Origin: Lolium rigidum
Lineage: Eukaryota > Streptophyta > Magnoliopsida > Poales > Poaceae
Reading direction: 5' to 3'
Length of the DNA: 64,000 nt
Assembly (NCBI RefSeq): GCF_022539505.1
Contig: NC_061513.1
Span: forward strand, 352,761,696 to 352,825,695
Shown here piece by piece: positions 1-13,658 of the stretch (position 1 is its first letter; each line of letters opens with the position of its first letter). The position numbers were made by a program, and so were the translations under genes. Below the pieces are notes generated by a model, which was given only the letters and a program-made list of their open reading frames with translations, had not been told where the DNA came from and made no database searches.

Positions 1-1045
1 CCAAATTCTCTCGCTTCTCCATTGGTTGTAGATAACACCACATACGATCTAATGTCGTGGACGAAGCTAGAAAAATATTTTGATGGGGTCATTTATATTT
101 CCCCTCCATTTCACTGGTGTCATTCTCTCTAAATGCATAGTAGTTCATGCCAATTAGTGAAGGATTTCTTAATTTTCATTGGGGTCAGCTGACCCCATTG
201 CTCATAAGGCAGCTCTGTCCCTGTCTAATGTGTAGCTGGTAGAATAATAATCTATACAAAATAAGTTGTTTTGGGTTGTTAAAGATATTGTCATTCCGCT
301 CATTTCATATGGAGAAAGCAAAGCACAAACACCAACTCAAGTTTGTACTTTACCTTTTTCCGCGACCCCAAAGAACCAAGCTCTTAACAATTTTGTAATA
401 TTTTTAGGGGTGATACATAAAAAGCCATATGCACAATACACCAAACTACCTTTGATAATGGACATGATATAAATAAATGTTGTATTGTCTCCTATTGACC
501 ACAAAACAACATCTTTGCTTTCCTTAGCTAAATTATCCTTCTTCAGAACCACCTGGCGAACCACATAATAATTCTAATTTTTAGTGGTACCTTGATTTTT
601 CAAATATATGTTCTTACAAATATCATATTGTCATCCATGTAGTCCAAATTCTATGATCTGACCGTAAACAAATGGGATATTCTTAACTGCCAAACCAAGA
701 TATCCGGTTGAGTGGTCAGTGTACATCCACAGAACGGCGAACCAGATGAAGCCATCTATCTCTTCTACTTTCCCGCTAAAGCTTGCCTAAAACCCATTTT
801 TAGAGCCATGCATGTGAGGTTTCCAGGCTCTTGTAACATGTAAGTCGTACCTTCTGCATGAAAATTCAGAAATTGTTCACGTAAATTATGGAGGCATTCA
901 TGCACAATCTCTTTGTGAATCTCATCTCAAGCTAGCGTTCATTTAATTTACGACCAGACACGGTTAACAATCAAGCACACGACACAAACCACAGTACTGT
1001 GTACTCCTTGCTATATGGATCTCACACACACGTATACTAGGCAAA
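1..1045. other. AT-rich sequence without a recognisable gene
   Basis: No open frame here has family features that I recognise. The first 230 bases, including a perfect GC-rich palindrome at 181-196, resemble degenerate transposon tails that are common in grass genomes, but I cannot name the family. The rest is AT-rich and shows no splice-bounded coding blocks. Confidence 0.4.
181..196. repeat. Perfect 16-bp palindrome
   Basis: GGGGTCAG is followed directly by CTGACCCC, a perfect inverted repeat without spacer. It sits in AT-rich sequence, so it stands out. It may be part of a decayed transposon tail; no function is claimed. Confidence 0.6.
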
Positions 1046-1195
1046 GAAAAAAATAGCGCGCTATAACAAAATAGCGTGGATCTAAAAATACGCTATTAGC
1101 ATGCTATAGCGTGCTATTAACGCTGAATACGCGCTATATAGTGAAATAACGTAGCATGTTCGGCTCCAAATATGCTTATAAGACGCTATTAAGCA
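1046..1195. repeat. Degenerate GCTATAGCG-type motif cluster
   Basis: About ten variants of the words GCGCTATA, AGCGTGCTATT and ACGCTATTA occur on both strands within 150 bases. Such dense, mixed-orientation short motifs are typical of subterminal regions of hAT-like elements or their MITEs. No terminal inverted repeats or target-site duplication could be fixed, so the class is a guess. Confidence 0.4.
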
Positions 1196-1589
1196 TTGAA
1201 TAATACTCTATTTTTTTCCATGATACTAGGCCTAGCTAGGCACCTTATCAACACGACAACACCACATATATCTAAAGATAACATTCCTGCACCTGAGGGC
1301 CTCCATCCAGGGCACTTGAATCCTGGCCGTCGGATCAAGTGACGTGGCGAAGCACTGGCCATCCATTTTCGCGATCGTGAGATGGCAGGCGTCCGATCGG
1401 CATATGCGTCCTGCTCATATGGTCCCAACCGTCCGTTCCAGACAGCTTCTCTTCGCCCTCGGTGACGTACCCGCTGTCTGGCTCGCCCACTGATTTGGGG
1501 GCCTGCTTTCCACGGGACCCGGAGGTCAGGTCAGCGACTGATCATACATGGATGCGTGTGGACATAGACCCGAACAGTAACGCGCGGTG

Positions 1590-2030
1590 GTTGCCACCGT
1601 AGTTCTGCATGCCCGCCAGGGGCAAAATCGTCTTTCCATGTCTCATTTCCGTCCTCAGCCCGTGCGCTCGTGGCGGATGGCGAGGCGACGCCGTACGCGC
1701 AGCTACAGCACCGAGCTCGGGATGTGCCCTTGCTGGAGCCTCAGCCTCTCCCCAACCCCTAATCCTCTAGATCTTGCAGCCAGACGTCCGCACACCTAGG
1801 GTTTTCTCACCCTCCTCTCTCTGTCATCCGGCTGCAGCGCGAGAACGGGGTGAGGTGAAGGGCAGAGAAGACCTCCTCGTCCATCCCGATCCCGACCTGG
1901 AGCATGGCGGCGGCCGCCCCGTCCTTCCCGGCGTGCTGGTTGTGCTGATTCTAGGCTGGACAGGTCGGTGCTGGACCTCAAGGGCGCCTGCTCCACCTAC
2001 ATGTTCATCTCTCTCTCTCTCTCAGCATAA
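1590..2030 (+). pseudogene. Promoter/first-exon-like GC-rich block, probably captured
   Basis: This is a CpG- and CT-rich stretch with the look of a cereal 5' UTR: the words CCCTAATCCTCTAG and CCTAGGGTTTTC, a CT-rich leader, then an ATG at 1904 followed by alanine codons. The frame closes after about 14 codons. The block ends in a CT microsatellite near 2010. It looks like the start of a host gene without its downstream exons. The parent gene is not recognised. Confidence 0.35.
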
Positions 2031-3023
2031 TTTTAATCCCCATATCTACTCCTTTAGATCTCTGGTAGAAATTATGCTTATTGCTGCAGATGAGTTATTT
2101 CCTATGTAACTTATGCACCATCCCCTTCTGCCTCTCTGTGTGCAATGCTTTTAGAATGTCCAGGAACATATTATGAGATCCAACGCATAAATTGATGTCA
2201 AGCTGAATTTTAGTGGTTGCTTTTTATGCAGCCTCTTTGTAGTGAAAGTGAAGCAGAGCAAGGAAATCATAAGGGAGGCAACGGGGAAGGGAAGGTTAGA
2301 TGAATAATCACCATTACTTAACCATATTTGGATCTTCTAAGTAAAATATGTTAAAGCTTTGATTTTGGGGGCACCATGAATAGGGTTGTTGTGTGAATAT
2401 CAGTAAATTTGTTTCTGTAACATACTTATGTGGGATTTATTATTCCTCACAATTTTTGTTTTGCTGGCTGCTAGGCAGATTGAACCTCTCCAGAATTCTG
2501 CTGCTATCAACCAAGGCCGGCACCTTTTGCGTTCCCAAGCCTGCTCACGTACAAGGACGAGTACAGATGGGGATTCCAATGTTCTTGAAGAGGAGTTGAG
2601 GGGTGTACGTGGGAGGCACCAGTAGCAGCAGCACCTCTGCCCTCACAGCTCAAGTCCGCAAGCCTGCAGTATGCTTAAATTACACTAAAGGTTCAGGAAA
2701 ACCATCCTCTTTGTTCCAATAAAGGTTGGATATTTACCTGAAGTTTAATTAGTTTTCCAAAATTTTGAGCGGTCTGTCCGAATCCAGTTTTCTTGAGAGG
2801 CTTTGTACTATGAGCAGAGAGCAAATTATATTATATGTATTGTTACAGATGATACAATTGTTTTGAGCACAGAGGGTAAGAAAGGTAGTTTTTTAATGAA
2901 CAAGGATGCAAAGCTTGTTGATATTAATACTATGAAATTCCTCTATGTGGAATATACTGCATGTTATCTCTTTTGTTGAACAAATTTCTGAAATTACATT
3001 TATTGTGTCCTTTGTATAGATAG

Positions 3024-3107
3024 ATGCATCAATGGTTTTTTGCATGATGCATTTTATCTGGATCAGCCTGACAAGCCTACGATTTGGACTGAAGCTTGGA
3101 CTGGATG
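3024..3107 (+). pseudogene. Glycoside hydrolase family 35 beta-galactosidase exon fragment
   Basis: The reading frame gives a block ending [12 protein letters not shown], the signature around a conserved glutamate in plant GH35 beta-galactosidases. It is preceded by an AG acceptor and followed by the donor GTAAGT at 3108, so the exon was copied with its introns. The upstream codons are out of frame by a small deletion relative to the usual D-x-C-N-G-F motif. No other GH35 exon is recognised nearby; the next captured exons are from a formin. It cannot encode an enzyme. The family call rests on this one conserved block, seen in the sequence; capture by a Helitron is inferred. Confidence 0.7.
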
Positions 3108-3286
3108 GTAAGTTCTCTTTTTGTGTGGAAAAAGGTACAATATATTTTTACATGACATAGCTAATTGGTTTTTGCAGTTATTAATTACCGCTTCTCTCGC
3201 TCTTTTATGCTACTCTTTGGTTATTAACTCTAGCTGTTCTGGTTTCCGAGTACAGGCAATGCAAATGGTTTGGGAGCATAAGCGCT

Positions 3287-4260
3287 ATGAATGCTCAGTC
3301 AGAAGAGCATAATCTGAGGTATTTCAAGGATCATCCACCTGCCAAGCTTTGCAAAGTTGATGCATTTCTGAAAACAATCCTAGACATATTGTTTGCATTC
3401 ATGAGGCTGGATGCTATGCTCTATGTCTCTAACTTTTATCTGGATTTCAATCAGCTAAGAATCTCCTATGCTACTCTTGAGGTAAAGTTTGAAGACCTGA
3501 TAATTATGTCTAAAAAGTGTTTTATTCAGATTCTTTGGAAAAGGAACACCGACTTTACTAGCTACATATTGCTTCAGATCTTCAAGTGTGGAATCTTCTA
3601 TTCGTGTTCCTGCATTTTTACACTTACGCAAATGATTTCATTTATCCAGGCAGCCTGCCAGGAGCCGAAGAGCAGCAGGTAGAGGGTTCTTGGTGCTGCT
3701 CTGAATTTCGGCAACCTGATGAGCATCAACACAGGTTCTCCAAACTCACAACAGATGCACCCACTAGGATATGTAAAACATTCGAGGGAGCAATGAGGCA
3801 ACCACCGACAATTACACTTGCCTTTGAATTCCTCCTAGATGAGATGCATGTTTTGACATGCAAAGCAACGATTAGCTTTGCTCTGAAACATTTGAAGTTA
3901 AGTTCAGTATTTGTGTTGCCTCACCTCATATTGTGCTTTTATGTACATCAAAACCTATGATTTTAGAGTTATTTGGTTTCTCACCAAATTAGTAAATAAA
4001 TAATAATAAGACCCAACTATTGTCATGGATTTTTAGATTTCCAGATTTTTCTTTTAGTGCTACTTGATGTATGCATAAATTTTTGCCTTTGGTTAAATCA
4101 AGTTGTTTGCTATCCTGCAGAAATTAATAATATGTCTTTCATCAGAGAATATTTCCATGGTGGATCGTCTGCATGACTGGAACAGACAGTGGTGAAGCAT
4201 AGGAGTGACGAGCCGCGTGGAAGACACGGAGACGTCGAGGAGATACCCTTCCCTACAGCA
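3287..4260 (+). pseudogene. Formin FH2-domain fragment (three exon remnants)
   Basis: Exon remnant one (about 3287-3481) contains blocks resembling the plant FH2 core: LRYFKDHPPAKL, then FLKTILDI, then RLDAMLYVSNF. It ends at a GTAAAG donor. Remnant two (about 3651-3790), after a CAG acceptor, continues with AACQEPKSSR, an in-frame stop, then LGAALNFGNLMS. Remnant three (about 4125-4260) has a REYFHGG block matching the late FH2 region. Formins nucleate actin filaments through FH2. This copy has stops and missing exons and is not functional. Its order directly behind a GH35 exon on the same strand supports transposon-mediated capture. The family assignment is by motif recall, not alignment. 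Confidence 0.65.
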
Positions 4261-7200
4261 ACAAGGTGATCGTCTGATTCCTTTATACAAAATAAAGTAA
4301 GTTCTAGATCATTGTTATTGGGCACAATTGCTGATAAGTGACAAATAATAGTTGGGAGAGTTTCACATGGTACACTTACGGTAATTGAGAAATTATCATC
4401 TACTTATATATGCGTCATCAAGAATTTTTTGATTAATGGCGAACTACCACTGATGTTTGAAGGAGTGCAAAATCAACTATTATAATGGACACCTATTTCT
4501 AGAATATTAATTTTAGTTTGGTTCACGTAAGAGGCTATCAAGGCATAGGATTTGTTATTTGTTGTATGTATTGTGTACTACAGCCAACGTGCTGAAATTT
4601 ATAATATTTTGGAGTTTGGGTGCTATAGGTAAAACTAGAACAATGGCAAATGGGCTTAATTCCTGATGCTAGGAATGATGTTGCGCTTACTGATGTTAAT
4701 TGGACAACTAAAGCTGGCTGACAGTTTGAGTTTTCATGGAAGATTGGTTTGCTTGGGTGGAGCCTAAGGTTGGTGGCGATCTAAGTAAAATGCAGACAAT
4801 TGGCTACCATAATGTTGAACAAAGGTGATCTTAAAAGATTTTCTGACCATTAAGTTAAAACATGCCTAAATATGTCACATATGGTGAACCGTACATTTTA
4901 TTCGTTGGAAAGTGAGTGGTAAAAGCAGTGTTAAATTTGTATTGTTGGTTCATGTTGCAATAAAGTTGCATCACCCTGCATTAACTTGGTTCCCAGTTTG
5001 TGATTTTCCTTTTAAAGTTCATAGAAAGTTGAATATAAAGGAGTATGTTTGAATGTCTGTAGGGCACACATAAATTGGTTGGGCGCCTACCATCACGCCC
5101 GAGTTGAAGAAAGACCTTCAGATTTTGCAGGTATGGTGTTCCGTTGGGTGAATTGTTCTTAGTGGTATACTTTTGTGTGGGGCTGCACTTTTGTAAATGT
5201 GAAAAACAGATATTACTTTCTTTGAGCATGTAGGAACAACATAGGTGATGCATCGCTAATTACATTTTGCCGGAACATTCTTCATTATGATGGTATCTCC
5301 TATACAATACTTTCTTTCTCTGGATATAGATAGAAGGGAGTTTTGCTTCAGAAACAAATTTACTGAACTGAGTAGGGAAAGCACAATATTAAGTTCATGG
5401 CTCCACTTAGAACCTCAGAGTTTTGGCTATTTGTTCAGTTTTTGGTCTTTATTGCTATTTTATAGGCTATATGCATGGCCATTCAGTATGTTCCTTAAAC
5501 CGGTGGTTTAGTGTCTGCCTATCAAACTAGGGTGTGGAAGGACAAATATCAAGTCCATCTGATGAAACACAGAGATGCCAAATCCACCATTACAACTAAC
5601 TTCATAAGATTTTTCCTGGACTTCTGCGATCAAGGAAGGCCATGTCTATACCTTTGTCTTAATTGTTTGAAAGGATAATTATCTGTCATGGTCTATTTCC
5701 TTTGAAAAGGTTAGGATATGGATTCTCTTTCTAGATTACAGTACCTATTATTGAACAAATTTTGATATATTGTGTGTTCTTTTACTAACTCGTGGACCTT
5801 GGTTACAGACTGGCAACAAACAATGAGGACAAACAGTATGTTCAAGATGTGTGGTCAAGCTACTAATGTTTTTAGATCAGTTTCTTATATATATTCCTGG
5901 GATCTACTACTGTTCCATGGGCCATGCATGGCAAGAAACTATATAAGCTTTCTACTGCCTGCTATCCTTATATATTTTCTACTGCCTTTTGGCTTATTGA
6001 GGCTGGACGTACTGCACTGGTAATGCATGTATTTGCCATTTTTCTTAGATGCTCTGTACTTCCGTTTGAATCACCAGTGGCTGGAAGAGGCGCCGCACGA
6101 CAAGACGCAAAACTGAAATCTGATTCCCTCCTACAATATAATCAACTTACAATAATAGATACATACAATGAATCTATATTTCTACCCCTCGGTTACTTCT
6201 GGTTTGATCAGAACTGACCCCATCATTTTCTATTTTACAATTGTGAGAATAATGTGAACTCTGCATGTATGTGACCTTACTGGTTCTGAGTACATCAATA
6301 AGTGGTGAAAAGGTTTTCCAAAGTCGATTTTATTTGTATCATCTGTACAGGAAGACATTGTTCTACTGTATCATGACATGTCAATTGCTTGGTAAGGTAT
6401 AACATATCAGCCTTTCTCTTTATCTTATTTTATTGTTTCTTCATTTCCCTCTGGAAATGATAAAGCAGGTTTTCTTTTGCAGTTTGCTGGAATTCTTAAT
6501 CAATAAAAGTTGGTCGATAAATGAAATTGTCACGTTTTGTCTAGACTGATCCAAGAAAGGAGAAGAGCAATGAGAATCTGGAATTTCCACATAACACGAA
6601 ACAAGTAGTTGGGATTTTCCACATATTTTATGGATAATTTTGACTTGTTTATTCTTTCAGGTAATAGCACGCCTGGTGACTTAATTTTGTTCAATCTCAA
6701 AATATCTTTTTTCTTTCTAGCACTTATGTGGTTGATATACTGAAAGAGGTTATGATTTAAATTGTTTGCATATTGTCAGCTTCCATGGTATTATTTATAA
6801 GAATGATTATTTACAGGTGTGACTCCATGAGAAATGAATTCCTACTAAGCTATTGGAGATATAACGTCTGACTGCATTATCACCTTCCAAGCAAAGAATG
6901 TCCCGCATCAAAATTACTTTTATTTTGAATTTAATTTTGGTAGGCCTGTGTATTTTAATATCCTGAGTGTAATATGTAGGATGGCAATGTTGTTCTTTTT
7001 AACATGGTCATGTAGAAATTGGTAAGAAAGAATGAAAGTGCACATATTTTAAACCAGCTTTTATTCTCTTTCTTCCTCAAGCATGCTCAGTAGTAGGTTT
7101 ACACTAAATTTTTTTTATGCCTATCTGGTCACCTACAAAAGCTCTATCTCTAATATGTTATATCTATTCCAGGATACTAGAGCACTTCAACTAATGTCTC

Positions 7201-7702
7201 AAAACCACTGGCTGCCTCTAGAGCGTGACAAGCTGATGAATAAGTTGTTGCCCATACTCATGCTAATAAAGAGTTCATTATTCTTAGGGGTTAGATGGTT
7301 TTTAAGTTAGGCTAACAATTATGATGGCGCTGTGACTCATGGACAAGTTTGCTTAATCAGCACAACTTGTTATGTTCAAGTGCATATACAGAAGCACTTT
7401 CAATGTGGTTATTTGTGTGCTAATAGAAATTGCTGTATTTGTGCTCATGAGAAACACATCAAAACTCGTGCTATGAAAGGTCTTTGATAGTGTGATACAC
7501 CTGGTTCTTGTTAGTAATGTCTGCCCTGCTTTCTAATTCAACAAGCTAATGACTTTGACCTGCTTGCAAACTTTTTGCTAATACATAAGTATTTATGATT
7601 TGTGTAATACAATGCTTTTTATTAAACTTTCAATAATTTGTTAATTTAACTTTTTTCATAACATTTTTTTATATCTACTTGCACGCCGTTAGGCGGGCAA
7701 GC
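4261..7702 (+). other. Gene-free interior of the Helitron-like element
   Basis: AT-rich, intron-like sequence. Short open blocks at about 4630-4790, 5530-5640 and 5900-6110 could be further captured exons, but I cannot assign them to a family and they contain stops. No transposase-like frame is seen on either strand. Confidence 0.4.
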
Positions 7703-7730
7703 GCGCGGCAAGCCGCGCTTTCCTACCTAG
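7703..7730 (+). repeat. Helitron 3' terminal hairpin and CTAG end
   Basis: GCGCGGC (7703-7709), an AA spacer and GCCGCGC (7712-7718) form a 7-bp GC stem. Eight bases later CTAG (7727-7730) is followed by T. This is the canonical Helitron 3' end (hairpin, short spacer, CTRR, host T). Confidence 0.75.
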
Positions 7731-7833
7731 TAATCACAAATTACTAACGAGCTGCAACCTGCGGAAGAACGCACGCACACCGGCCGCGGCACACGCAAGG
7801 TAGCTAGCACGTCAGACTGGCCGGTAGAGGCGG

Positions 7834-9906
<2,073 letters not shown>

Positions 9907-10017
9907 GTCTGGCAAGTTTCTTCTAGCTCGATCGGGTTCAAGGAAGCAGAGAGAAAAAACAGAGCAAAGTTTGAGAGCTTAAGAGTTGAGTGATACGAGC
10001 GGATCGACGTCTCGCTC

Positions 10018-10025
10018 TATATATA
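10018..10025 (-). promoter_or_regulatory. TATA box of the GA 2-oxidase gene
   Basis: TATATATA lies 112 bp upstream of the GA2ox ATG. With initiation about 30 bp downstream, it would give an 80-bp 5' UTR, normal for a cereal gene. The region beyond it to 10299 shows no other gene. Confidence 0.7.
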
Positions 10026-10953
10026 GGCGAGCCGCATCATGGGTGTACAAGTGCAATCTGAATATTCCTCGCACTACAATGAGCGGTGCAGGTTAATCCT
10101 CACCGTTGTACGTACGCGTGTTAGTGTGTTACATGTGTGCTATCCATGTCAGCGATGACGGATACATTCTCACATATATACACGATTCTTTTGTTTTGCC
10201 GGCCATAAAATTCCTGAAACACCACCAAGGGCGTGATGGGCAGCTCGTAAGTCCTGTTTTCTCGTATGCACCGAGCCAAAAAAAAAAAAAAAAGGGTGTT
10301 TGGGAGACTCGGTCGCACGGAATTGCTGCAACCGAAAATTTAAGCAATCCAAATGTTGGCCAGGATGGCACACTCGATTCGGCATTTTTGCTGGGACATG
10401 CACTTGCCAGCGCAAATGAATGGAAGGCTTGCGCGAGGAAGCGCGGGAGATGTCGGAAGCTGGAAATTGGCTCAGCGTTTAGGCGCGGGAAGTAGCCTCA
10501 TTGCCCCCTAGTCGGTCACCACCGGTTTAGAACGGAACCCACTCTACCAGTGAAGGAGACGACGACGACGATTTAGATCTGCATTACGGGCAGCTCCTAC
10601 TGGGGAGATCTCCGGCACCGGCTGCGGCTGCGGCTCCATCACCCTCTCTGTCTTGTGGTCCCGCGAGTGTGGGTGTCGCATATCCGCATGACCGGCGAGC
10701 CGTTCGGCCTCCATCAACCTCCGATCCCTATCGTCTCCGGCTCCTGCTGAATGAGGCCTCCGTCGAAGAGGACTATAAGCACCTATAAACATGTCCATCC
10801 TCTACCGTTATTGCTTTAACTTGTTTGCTTAAACCTAAGGACAATTTAGCTTGTACGGGTGCCACATTGAAATATTAGGCCGAGCTGTTGAGGCTATTTG
10901 TTCAAGCGGTGCCCTCGTAACTGTGCTTTAGGCCTGGATCCTTTTTATGCTCA

Positions 10954-10971
10954 AGAGAGAGAGAGAGAGAG
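10954..10971. repeat. (AG)9 microsatellite
   Basis: Dinucleotide run inside Harbinger copy 1. The same position in copy 2 has 18 units, so this is the fastest changing site between the copies. Confidence 0.9.
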
Positions 10972-11239
10972 TTGTCGACACGCTAGGCCCCACGTCACAT
11001 ATGCACCATTGTTTGAGCGTGACAGAGAGAAGATGACAAATCTGAACTAATGGCGACATAGAAGTTGTCAACATGCTTAGGATGAAATGGTGGCTTTTAA
11101 CCAACTTCTGCACACATTAAGATCAAGGCAGCTTCTTAGAGATATCATCCACACCTGCATCAAACAACAAGTGGCTATGTCCCTTCATGTTCTTGGGTAT
11201 AACCTAAGATTTCGAGTAATTCACAACTCATGAACGAGA

Positions 11240-11986
11240 TCGACCGAGACAGTCTCTCGGTACTTTAAGGAAGTCATGTATTCCATTAGAGAGCTCAAAA
11301 GAGAGATGATCAAGATGCCATCTGCAAGCACTCCCACCAAGATCAAAGATAGTTACCGCTGGTTTCCATATTTCAAGATGAGCAACACTATCTTCCAGAC
11401 AATTACAAACTTGTATTGCACTGATGCCTAAGAATTTGTTCATGTTCCTGTCAGGATCATAGTGGGGCGATTGATGGTATTCATATCACTGCAAGAGTGC
11501 GCCGAAGCCAGACTCATACTTAAAGGAGAGAAACCACTAAAGCATTCAAGATGTGCTTGTCATTGTCAATTTTGATATGGGGAAGTTTATATATGTGCTT
11601 GTTGGCTAGAAGGTTCACCTCATGATGCAATGATTCTTGCTGTCGGTTTGGAGAGACACGACGGCCTCCAAGTCCGTGAGGGTAAGTTCTACCTACCCGA
11701 TGCTGCATATGCTTGATGCCCTGGATATCTGGCACCCTTTAGGTAAACAAGGTACCGACCAGTGAGTTCTCATCAAGGTTCTACCCCAAAAATTCCAAGG
11801 AACTTTTCAATATTAGACACTCGCCTTAGAGTCACCATCGAGAGGGCATTCACTGCTCTGAAGAAAAGATTGAGGATTCTTGATCAAAAGTCGTTCCACA
11901 TCTTCTCCACCCATGTTAAACTAGTTCTTGCATGTTGTATTCCGCACAACTGGATCTTAGGGCGGGGTTTGGATGAGTTCTTCTAG
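11240..11986 (+). pseudogene. PIF/Harbinger-type DDE transposase pseudogene, copy 1
   Basis: Conceptual translation in shifting frames gives blocks typical of plant Harbinger (DDE_Tnp_4) transposases: RELKREMIKMPS, then DGIHITAR around a catalytic aspartate, then RVTIERAFTALKKRL, then LVLACCIPHNWIL near the C-terminus. Several stops and frameshifts lie between them, including a TAA after HCTDA and stops around 11610-11710. The same lesions occur in copy 2, so decay preceded the duplication. Not functional. The family call rests on these blocks and their order. Confidence 0.75.
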
Positions 11987-12041
11987 GAGGAGAATGCAGT
12001 GATGCCTGACGAGGTAGATGATGGCCATGCTGTCAGGGCCA

Positions 12042-13658
12042 TGATGCGCGTGGTTGACGTATTGTCTTTTCGTTCGACACGCGTCCGTTGGGAACCCCAA
12101 GAGGAAGGTGTGATGCACACAGCGGCAAGTTTCCCTCAGTAAGAAACCAAGGTTTAATCGGACCAGTAGGAGTCAAGAAGCACGTTGAAGGTTGATGGCG
12201 GCGGGATGTAGTGCGGCGCAACACCGAAGATTCCGGCGCCAACGTGGAACCTGCACAACACAAACAAAGTACTTTGCCCCAACGAAATGCAGTGAGGTTG
12301 TCAATCTCACCGGCTTGCTGTAACAAAGGATTAACCGTATTGTGTGGAAGATGATTGTTTGCAAGAAAACAGTAAAACAAGTATTGCAGCAGATTTGTAT
12401 TTCAGTATTAAAGAGTGGACCGGGGTCCACAGTTCACTAGAGGTGTCTCTCCCATAAGATAAAAGCATGTTGGGTGAACAAATTACAGTCGGGCAATTGA
12501 CAAATAGAGAGGGCATAACAATGCACATACATGACATGATAAGTATAGTGAGATTTAATTGGGCATTACGACAAAGTACATAGACCGCCATCCAACCGCA
12601 TCTATGCCTAAAAGTCCACCTTCGGGTTATCGTCCGAACCCCTCCGAGTATTAAGTTGCTAACAACGGACAATTGCATTAAGTATGGTGCGTAATGTAAT
12701 CAACAACTACATCCTCGGACATAGCGCCAATGTTTTATCCCTAGTGGCAACGACACAACACAACCTTAGGGGTTTCCGTCACTCCCCAGGTGTCAATGCG
12801 GGCATGAACCCACTATCGAGCATAAGTACTCCCTCTTGGAGTTAAAAGTAAAAACTTGGCCAGAGCCTCTACTAGAAACGGAGAGCATGCAAGATCATAA
12901 ACAACACATGTATAATAACTTGATAATTAACATGACATAGTATTCTCTATCCATCGGATCCCGACAAACACAACATATAGAATTACATATAGATGATCTT
13001 GATCATGTTAGGCAGCTCACAAGATCTAACAATGAAGCACAACGAGGAGAAGACAACCATCTAGCTACTGCTATGGACCCATAGTACAGGGGTAGACTAC
13101 TCACTCATCACTCCGGAGGCGACCATGGCGGCGTAGAGTCCTCCGGGAGATGAATCCCCTCTCCGGCGGAGGTGCCGGGAGCGATCTCCTGGATCCCCGA
13201 GATGGGATCGGCGGCGACGGCGTCTCGGTGAGGTTTTCCGTATCGTGGCTCTCGGTACTGGGGGTTTCGTCACGGAGGCTTTAAGTAGGCGGAAGGGCAA
13301 GTCAAGAGGCGGCACGGGGGGCCCACACCATAGGCCGGCGCGGCCAGGGGGGGGGGGGCGCGCCGCCCTAGGGTTTGGCCACCCCGTGGCCCCTCTTCGT
13401 CTCGTCTTCGGACTTCTGGAAGCTTCGTGGAAAAATAGGCCCCTGGGCTTTGATTTCGCCCAATTCCGAGAATATTTCGTTACTAGGATTTCTGAAACCA
13501 AAAACAGCAGAAAACAGCAACTGGCACTTCGGCATCTTGTTACTAGGTTAGTTCCAGAAAATGCACGAATATGACATAAAGTGTGCATAAAACATGTAGG
13601 TATCATCAATAATATGGCATAGAACATAAGAAATTATCGATACGTCGGAGACGTATCA
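12042..13658 (-). repeat. 3' LTR of Athila-like element A1
   Basis: Read on the minus strand, the LTR begins TGATACGTCTCCGACG at 13658 and ends near 12042. It is homologous to the A3 LTRs (53020-54620 and 58092-59695). A PPT-like AAGCTTGGGGATGCT precedes it in the element sense, so this is the 3' LTR. It interrupts Harbinger copy 1; the left flank is GGCCA, and the matching duplicate on the far side is missing. Confidence 0.8.

Larger units (their letters stand above)
1200..7730 (+). mobile_element. Helitron-like element with captured host-gene fragments (5' end uncertain)
   Basis: The right boundary is a good Helitron 3' terminus: a GC-rich stem-loop at 7703-7718 and CTAG at 7727-7730 followed by T. 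Upstream, on the same strand, lie a GC-rich promoter/first-exon-like block, a beta-galactosidase exon and formin FH2 exons, all with intron sequence retained. Serial capture of unrelated genomic gene pieces is characteristic of non-autonomous Helitrons. No Rep/helicase frame is visible. The 5' TC terminus was not identified, so the start given is only the left edge of gene-like sequence. Alternative: a patchwork of pseudogene pieces with a chance hairpin-CTAG. Confidence 0.6.
10300..12041 (+). mobile_element. PIF/Harbinger-derived segment, copy 1 (3' truncated)
   Basis: This 1.74-kb segment is nearly identical to 34130-35875, in the same orientation. It carries a GC-rich leader, a GA microsatellite and a decayed Harbinger transposase. 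It is cut at 12041 by the LTR of element A1; the sequence that follows in copy 2 (from about 35869) is not found elsewhere in the window. Harbinger termini and TTA duplications were not found. Confidence 0.6.

Noticed and set aside
10278..10293. Poly(A) run as the tail of a LINE or SINE
   Set aside because: No SINE promoter boxes, no reverse transcriptase nearby and no clear target duplication.
10544..10798. 84-codon minus-strand frame in Harbinger copy 1
   Set aside because: The homologous stretch in copy 2 is shifted and different, so the frame is not conserved.
13097..13627. Repeated LTR frames (for example 176 codons on the minus strand; similar ones near 18002, 24324, 42336, 49200 and 54589)
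   Set aside because: They recur at the same LTR position with differing frames and lengths; they are chance openings in GC-rich LTR sequence.
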